Translations under genes and position numbers: made by a program
Part shown: piece by piece, positions 7,655-16,600 of the stretch
Position numbering within the stretch: the stretch's first letter is position 1
Layout of the letters: each line of letters opens with the position of its first letter
Origin: Afipia sp. GAS231
Lineage (GTDB): Bacteria > Pseudomonadota > Alphaproteobacteria > Rhizobiales > Xanthobacteraceae
NCBI RefSeq assembly: GCF_900103365.1
Contig: NZ_LT629703.1
Location: 2,976,001-3,040,000, forward strand
DNA length: 64,000 nt
Direction of reading: 5' to 3'
The notes under the pieces: generated by a model
Database searches by the model: none
What the model saw: the letters and a program-made list of their open reading frames with translations, nothing else
Told to the model about the DNA's origin: nothing

Positions 7655-10600
7655 CTAGGTAATATGCGGCGACACGATGAAGTCGCCCACATGCAGGTTG
7701 TTGAGGGCCACGTTCTTGAGGGTAACGGCGTCGTTGCCGTCCAGCGTGACGAGGACATCAGCGGAATTTGTCGGCGACACGCTGGCGTGAGTTGTCAGCC
7801 AGGCCGAGAGGTTGGACGAGTTGACGGTGCCTGAGAATGCCCGCAGGTCGATGTGGTCCTGACCCGGCGTAAAATCGGTGATCGTGTCGGAATTGGCATT
7901 GGATGAGGGCTTGAACACGAACTGGTCGGCGCCCGCGCCACCGGTGAGCGTGTCGTTATTGCCGGTCGTAAAAATAACGTCCTTGCCGGCAGTCCCTATC
8001 AAATTGGTGTCGCCCGTGTCGCCCTGGTTGAAGATGAAATGCACCGTGTCGGAGGCGCCGAAGCTGTCGGTGACGGTGAACGTGACCGAGTCGGTGTTCG
8101 GCTGGTCGCCGTCAGTATCGGGGTCGGGGTTGTAGACGATGCCGTGGCTCAGCGCCGTGTTGATGTCCGCCAGGGTAGCTCCCGGCCCCGTCGCCGACGG
8201 CGTCACGGTGCTTTCCGGAGCCGCGCCTGTTGTCGCGCTCAGCGTGAAGGTGTCGGAAGAGTCGGCATCGGAAACGTACAAACCGGAAACCGTCGTCGTG
8301 CCGTTGTCGTGATTCTCGGTGACATGGAACTGGTCGGTCGAAATTACGGGGGCATGGTTGGGACTGTAGGTCAGAAGGATCGCATCGTCCTGGCCGGCGC
8401 CGTTGCCGCCATTGGTGAAGCTCTTCGATTCGCCCGCGACATAGAGATTATGTCCGTCAGTCGTGATCGAGTTGAAGGCATCATACAGTGCGCCGCCATA
8501 GGTGGTGGTCGACACGACGCTTCCGTCCGCCGTGTTGATCTCCATCAGCACGCCGTCGGTATTGCCGCCGCTGGTGGTCGAGCCGACGACATAGAGATGA
8601 CCATCGAGCGCAACCGCGCCGGTAAGCGCATCGGCGCCGCTGCCGCCGAAGCTCTCGCTCCAGGCGATCGAACCATCGGTATTGTACTTGGCGATCAGGA
8701 AGTCGCCGCCGTTGCTGTTGACGTTGCCGACGGCGTAGAGCTCATTGCCAATGGTCGCGACACCGTTGAACCCTGCCGACGCTCCTGCCGTGTTATCCTC
8801 GTGCATGACGACCGAGCTGAGGTTGTGGCTGGCGGTCCAGACCGTCGCATGCCCGTATGTGTCACCCAGGTTCGGATGGGAGGAAGAGCCGACCACCCAG
8901 ATTGCGCCGTTCCAATCGACTGCGGCGCTGGCGTTTGAGCCGCCCGGATTCGAAGGCGAAGCCAGAGAATCGGCGACAGAATGCAGCAGAGTGCCGCTGC
9001 TGTTGTATTCGGCGATGATGTACCCGCTATAGCTTTGCGGCTGGCCGGAACCGAGGGCGTAGAGGACGGTGTTGCCGTCCTGCGTGGTGGCGAGGACGTT
9101 CTGGAACAACTCGACGCCGTTATAGCCAAAGAAATTGTTCGCGGCATAGCCGGTTGCCGGGGCGGGACTGCCGCCCGCGGTGCCATTGGTGTTGAAGAGC
9201 GCGAGGATGGACTTGTCTTCTTGTCCGCCGACGCTGTCGTGCGTCAGGCCCGCGCTCGGATGACTGCCGCCGACCGCATAAATCGTGCTGGCATCGGCGG
9301 CGACGCCGGCGAAGAACCCGTAGGACCAGGAATCCGAGAAATTCTGCGTCGGCGCGCCGGAACCGGTGGTAAAGCCCACGACCGTTGAGTGATCGGACGA
9401 GGTCTGCGTGATCGGTGCGTTGTAGGTCAGATACAGGTGACCGCCATTATAGGTGACCGCCGTCGCGGCCTGGTCGCCGGCGCCGCCGAGGAAGGTCGCG
9501 TCGACCAGCTGGATGGCCGATCCTGACGACGCCACGTCGATGGTCGAACTGGCGCTGGCGGAGAGATCGCCGCCGCCGGTATTGCCGTTGTCGTGAATCG
9601 CCAGCGTCAGCGCGACGGTTGCCGCGGATGGGCCGGCATTGTCATTGTAGACGACGGTGCCGGTGCCGCTGTTGAGCAGCGCGTTGATCTGCGCGACCGT
9701 ACCGGAGAACGACACCGAACCGGAACCGTTGCCGGTGACGTTGGTGACGCCGCTGTCGCCGGCGCCGATCGTGATGATGCCCTGGCTGGCTGACAGCGTC
9801 GCGGTCTCGATCCCGCTGCCGCCGTCGACGTCGCTGACGGAAAGCCCGGTATTATGCAGGCTGAGATCGCGCTGTGCGGTCGCGCTGTAATGCGCCGAAG
9901 GCGCCGAAGCCACCGGCGCGTCGTTGACGGCTGCGACATTGAACGACACCGTTGCCGTCGAGGTCAGGCTGCCGTCCGTGACCGTGTAGGCAAAGCTGTC
10001 AGCGCCGTTGTAATTGGCGGCCGGATGATAGGTGACGATGTTGCCGTTGAGGCTGACGGTACCGCCATGCGCGCTGGTGGAACTGACGGAGGCGACCGTC
10101 AGCGTGGAGTCGACATCGGTGGCGTGGGCGAGCAGTTGCGCGGTGGTCAGCGTGGTGCCGGTATCCTCGCGGAAGGCCTCCTGGCCGGTCTGGCCGCCCC
10201 ATTCCTCGACAAAGTCGCGACCGCCCGCGGCATCCGGCGCATCGTTCCAGCCGCCGTTGGGAGAATCATCGACACCCTCGATATGAACATATTCGGTTGC
10301 GCCGAAGCCCCCATTGGGTTCGCCCGCGCGCCAGTGCGTATAGTCGAAAGCGGTTCCTGCTTCAGGCCCCGTCAACCAGGTGAAATGGCCCGCGCCGGTG
10401 TCATCATCGGTAGCTCCGCCGCCGAGCCATGCACGATTTCCCGTCGCGAGCGTCGCGACGAAGTCCTGCTCGGCCTGGCTCGTGATGGTGGCAAGATAGG
10501 CACCATCGCTCTGCGCTGCGGCGTTGGCATTACTCCAGCTCAAACTGGTCGTGACCAGGCGATAGTAATGACCGTTTTCGGTATCAAGTATCCACCCGGC

Positions 10601-13600
10601 GCCGGAGGGCGCCGCGTTGGAGATCGAGAAATTATTCGCCACAGGCGCGTCGTTGGTGCCGACGATGTCGATGCTCACCAGCTGCGTGGTGCTGCCGCCG
10701 TGATTATCGGCTACCTTGACCGTAAAACTGTCGGCCAGATGCTCGCCGGCCCCAAGCGCGTCCACCGCGCCGCTGTCGCTGACCGTGTAGGTCCACTTGC
10801 CGGTAGCCGGATCGACGCTGGCCGTGCCGTACGACGCTGCGGCGCCTGACAGCGAGAACGAATGCGTGTCTGACGTGTCGACGTCGGTGTAGGTGATCGT
10901 CCCGGTCGCCGTCATCTCGGCGCCATGCGTCGGGTCGCCCTCCGACACCGTACCGCTGGCGACCGTCGTCGCCGCGTTGATCACCGGCGCGTCGTTGGTG
11001 CCGACGATGTCGATGCTCACCAGCTGCGTGGTGCTGCCGCCGTGATTGTCGGCGACCTGGACCGTGAAGCTGTCGGCCAGATGCTCGCCGGCCCCAAGCG
11101 CGTCCACCGCGCCGCTGTCGCTGACCGTGTAGGTCCACTTGCCGGTAGCCGGATCGACGCTGGCCGTGCCGTACGACGCTGCGGCGCCTGACAGCGAGAA
11201 CGAATGCGTGTCTGACGTGTCGACGTCGGTGTAGGTGATCGTCCCGGTCGCCGTCATCTCGGCGCCATGCGTCGGGTCGCCCTCCGACACCGTACCGCTG
11301 GCGACCGTCGTCGCCGCGTTGATCACCGGCGCGTCGTTGGTGCCGACGATGTCGATGCTCACCAGCTGCGTGGTGCTGCCGCCGTGATTGTCGGCGACCT
11401 GGACCGTGAAGCTGTCGGCCAGATGCTCGCCGGCCGCAAGCGCGTCCACCGCGCCGCTGTCGCTGACCGTGTAGGTCCACTGCCCGGTGACCGGATCGAC
11501 GCTGGCGGTGCCGTACGACGCGGCAGCGCCCGACAGCGAGAACGCGTGCGTGTCGGTCGTGTCCACGTCCGTATAGGTGATGGTTCCGGTCGCCGTCATC
11601 TCGGCGCCATGCGTCGGGTCGCCCTCCGACACCGTACCGGCGGCGACGGTCGTCGCCGCATTGATCTCCGGCGCGTCGTTGTGGCCAGTGATGGTCACAG
11701 TCACCGTCGCGTCGGTGGTCTTGCCCTCTTTGTCGTTCAACGTGACCGTTGAGGTGATCGTGAGCGTCTCGCCCTCGGCCAGGAAATCCAGCAAATCGTC
11801 GGCAATCGAATAGGTCCAGCCGACGGTTCCGTTGTTGGTGTTGCCCAACTGCGTCAGCGTCAGCGCATTCTCGATGGCCGTGAGTTCCGGCGGCGGCCCG
11901 AGGTCGGTGACGTGATTGGCAGCGATCCAGCTCACGGATTGAGCCGTGACGGTCGCGGTCGGCCGGTCCAGCAAGTCGATATCGGAGAAGTGCAACGTGC
12001 CGCCAACCGAATCCGGAGCCGACGATCGGGTCGTGGTCAACTGCTCGTCAATCGAACCCGTTTCCGACGTTTCGGCGAAGGCCGGCGCGTCGTCCGCGGC
12101 GTTGAAGGTGATCAATGTGTGCGTCGCGTCGCCGGCCCCCGCCAGGTGCGCGTGGCTGTAGTCGCCGACCAGCGTCATGGCGATCGAATCGTTGCCATGG
12201 AAGATCGTCAGCGCGCCGTTGACAAAGGTCGCGGTGGTCGTCGCATCGTAGGCGATGCTTTGCAGGTCGATTTCGTCGGTCGCGGCGAAGCCGACGATGC
12301 TGCCGCCAAAGCTTGAGCCATCGATCTTGAACACGGCATTGTCGCCGTTGAACGCGACCGTCTGGCTGTCGGAGCCGTTGAGTTCGAACGTGGCGCCGCC
12401 GTCGATCTTGACCGAGCCGGCGCCGGAGATCGAGCCGGAGATCTTCAAGCTGCCGCCGGTCACCTCGATCGTGCCGTCGTTGGTGAGGGAGGAGAGCCCC
12501 GAAATAACCGAGGTGTGGCTGCTTTCGATGGTTCCTGCATTGGCAAGGGTGCTGACGCCCGTAAAGGTGCTGGTCCCGTCCAGCGACCAATCGCCGTGGA
12601 GTTCGTTGGTGAACGTCGCATTTCGCGCGATGATATTGCCGGTCAGATGACCGAAATTGTCGATCGTCGCCGTAGCGGCGCCGGTGGTCTGGGCGTCGAT
12701 CGCCGCCACACCGCCGGTGACCGAGCCGTGATTGGTGATGCTGACGTTGCCGCCATCCTTCCCGAATGCGCCAACGCCGAAACGCGGGCCGTTGATGACG
12801 GCACCGTCTTCAACCGTGATCGTGACCGTGCCTGTGCCCCAATTGTACCCGCGGATGCCATCGGTGCCGGCAGCCGCGGTAATCGATGCGTAGTCGTCGA
12901 TGATGACATTGCCATGCACATTATTGTGCACAGCTCCATCGAGATAATATCCGGCGAGGATACCAGCCGCGGGGTCACCGCTGCCGCTGCGGATCGATCC
13001 CGAGGTGATGGTCCCGCGGGCGAGAACGTAAACCTGGGAGGTGGACGGCGCCGCAGCGGCGGAACTGTTCGCCGAGATGCCCGAACCGCCGGAGTGGATG
13101 GTGATCCCGTCGGCGGTGCTGACGCTGACATTGCCCGTGCCGTAATTATAGGCCCCGATGCCCACGCCATCCCCGATGGGCGTGTTGGTCAGGCCCAGCG
13201 CGGTGATATCGCCGGCGCTATCGTCAACCGTGACGTTGCCGACCCCGTAATTGAAGGCGCGGATGCCGTCGCCGGCGGCGGCCGTGATCGTGGCGGAATT
13301 GGTGACGGTGACGTCGCCGTAAACACCGGTCGTCGGAGTACCGTTGAGTGAATAATAGCCTGCATTGATGCCGGCGGGAGACGAGCCGTTCAGATTGCTG
13401 GTCGTGCCGGAGTTGATCGAGCCGTTTGCGGTAAGTGCGATCGTGCTGTGGAACGCAGACCCGATGGCCGCGTCGAAATTGACAAGGCTGATGCCGGTGC
13501 CGCCGGAATTGATGACGCTGCCCGGATCCGTGACCGCGGAGATGCTGCCGGTGCCGTAGTCCTCGGCGCGAATGCCGAATTGCACGCCCGCCGTGACGGC

Positions 13601-16600
13601 GCCCGCGGATTCGATCGCGATATCGCCGCTGCCCTGGGTGGCCGCCTTGATGCCGTTCTGGCCGCCGCTGACGCCGCCGAGTTGCGTGACCGTGACCTTG
13701 CCGGCGTTGGCCGCGTCGAGGTTCTCGGCCAAAATCCCGATCGATCCCGCGCCGGTCCCGGTGATGCTCTTGGCGGTCTCGACGTCGATCTTGCCGGAAC
13801 CGTTCGCGCCGATCCGCGCGATGATGCCGTCGCCGGCCTTGCCCGTGACACTGCCTGTGGGATCGACCGCGATATCGCCGAACCCGTTCTGGACCACGAC
13901 GATGCCGTTCGCAGCGCCGTTGATCGTGCCGCCTGGCGTCAATGTCACCTTGGCGGGATCGAGCGACGTGCCTCCCGACGAAGTAAAGTCGAGCGCATCG
14001 CCGGTCGTTGTGACGATGCTGCCCGTCCCGGTGATCGAGAAGGCGCCACCGACCGACGAAAGTCCGGCGATCGTCCCGATAAACTGAAGGGCGGTCGAAT
14101 CGAGCTCGAGCACGGCGCCATCGCCCGTGAAGGTAAATGTCTGACCGTCCGCCCCGGCGAGTTGCAGCGTTGCGCCGGCATCAATGATGACCGTTCCCGC
14201 TCCGCTCAGTCCACCCGCAAGATCCAGCGTACCGCTGACAACTTCGATGGTCCCGGTATTGGTGACATGCGCGGTGATCGTGCTGAGGCCCGTAACATTG
14301 TCGATGATGCCGGAACTGGCGATCGCTCCGCCGGTGATGCTGCTGCCGTTCAGCATCAAAGCGTCGCCGGCATCGACCGTCAGCTGGCTGCCCGTGACCG
14401 TGGTTCCGTTGTCCAAGACGAGCTGACCTACCGGACCGGCGCTTCCATCTACCTCAATGCTCGTGCCCGATACGGCGACATGGTCGAGCGTGAGCTTGAT
14501 CCCATGATCGATCTTGAGGCTGCCGTTGTTGAGGCTGGCATTCTTGATCGTACTGTCGCCGGCCACCTCGATATTGCCGCCGAGAATGTGAGAAGCGGCA
14601 TCGGTACTGTAGTCGTTGATCGTGCCGCCGCTGATCGTAACGTCGTTCAACGTCAGGATCTGGCCGCCGTCGACCTGGATCGTGCCGTTGTTGTTGTTGA
14701 CGCTGTCGTCCTGCAGCGTCGCCGATCCCGAGACTTCAAGTGTGCCGTTGTTGGTAACCGCACCAAGCAATGCGCTCGAGGCGCCCTTGATGGTGGCGCC
14801 GCCTTGCAGCTTCACGGTGTGGTCGGTCTCGACGCTCGAATTGTCGGTGATGGTGCTGCCGTCGACCGTCACGCCGTCGAGCTTCAGTTGGGCGTCCGCC
14901 GTCACCGAACTGGTGCTCAGCGTCGCGCCGCCGTTGATGGTGCTCGCCACTGCCACGTCGATGGTGCCGGCGCCGTCGACCGCGCCGCCGCCGATCGTGG
15001 TGTTCTTCAGCGTCAACGTGTCATCGACCTGGATCGTGCCGCCGTTGCTGACGGTGTCGTTGAGCAGCGTCGCCGGACCGGTGACCTGCAGCGTCCCGTT
15101 GTTGGTGACCGCGCCGCCCTTGATGGTGGCGCCGCCCTGCAGCTTCACGGTGTGGTCGGTCTCGACGCTCGAATTGTCGGTGATGGTGCTGCCGTCGACC
15201 GTCACGCCGTCGAGCTTCAGTTGGGCGTCCGCCGTCATCGAACTGGTGCTCAGCGTCGCGCCGCCGTTGATGGTGCTCGCCACTGCCACGTCGATGGTGC
15301 CGGCGCCGTCGACCGCGCCGCCGCCGATCGTGGTGTTCTTCAGCGTCAACGTGTCATCGACCTGAATCGTGCCGCCGTTGCTGACGGTGTCGTTGAGCAG
15401 CGTCGCCGGACCGGTGACCTGCAGCGTCCCGTTGTTGGTGACCGCGCCGCCCTTGATCGTGGCGCCGCCCTGCAGCTTCACGGTGTGGTCGGTCTCGACC
15501 GTCGAATTGTCGGTGATGGTGCTGCCGTCGACCGTCACGCCGTCGAGCTTCAGTTGGGCGTCCGCCGTCACCGAACTGGTGCTCAGCGTCGCGCCGCCGT
15601 TGATCGTCGAGGCAACCGTCACGTCGATGGTGCCGGTGCCGTTGATGGCGTCGCCGCTGATCGTGGTGTCCTTTAGCGCCAGCGTCGTGCTGCCATCGAC
15701 CTTGACCGTGCCGGCATTGGTGACGGTGTCGTCCTGGAGCGTCGCCGGGCCAGAGATCTCCAGCGTGCCGTTGTTGGTGACCGCACCCTTCGAGGCCGCC
15801 GAGACGCCCTTGATGGTGGCGCCGCCCTGCAGCTTCACGGTGTGGTCGGTCTCGACGCTCGAATTGTCGGTGATGGTGCTGCCGTCGACCGTCACGCCGT
15901 CGAGCGTCAGTTGGGCGTCCGCCGTCACATTGCCGGTGCTCAGCGTCGCGCCGCCGTTGATCGTCGAGGCCACCGTCACGTCGATGGTGCCGGTGCCGTT
16001 GATGGCGCCGCCGCTGATCGTGACGTCGTTCAGGGTCGCGATCTTGCCGCTGGAGACAGTTAGCGTCGCGCCGGTGTTGCTGACCGCGCCGCCGGTGATG
16101 GTGGTGCCATCGATGGTCAGCATCCGGCCGGGGTCCACCGTCAGCTGATGGTTGCCGAAGATGTCGTTGGTGATGCTGCCGGTGCCGGAGATCTCGATGG
16201 TGCCGAAGCTGGTGATCGAACCGCCGTCGATGCTACCGCCATTCAACACCAGCTTCGCGCCGCTCTCTACCTTGATCAGCCCGCCGTTGATGATGGCGAT
16301 ATAGTCGGTCAGGATACCGCCCGTCAGATCGACGACGCCGCCGGTGAGATTGGTAACGCTGCTGCTGTCTTTGAAGTCGCCGCCCTGGGCGAGGTTCAGT
16401 GTACCCGAGTTGGTAAGCTGACTGGTACCCTGGACCTCGATGGCGCCGCCGACGCTGATCGTACCGGTATTCTTGACAATCGAGTCGGCGAGCAGATCGA
16501 ACGCACCGCTAATCTGCAGCGTGCTGTTGTTATCCAGCTCCGGGGGCGTGGTCCCGAAGTCGTTCATGGTCACGGTCTTGGCGAAGGCCGCGGCATTGAT

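Noticed and set aside
13448..15676. Long open frame (742 residues) on the plus strand within the adhesin gene
   Set aside because: Antisense shadow of the repeat-rich GC-biased adhesin. Its translation is Arg/Asp/Gly-rich, follows the adhesin repeats exactly and has no family resemblance.
14750..16020. CRISPR-like or satellite array
   Set aside because: Units are 333 bp, in frame and protein-coding. Spacing and unit size exclude CRISPR.
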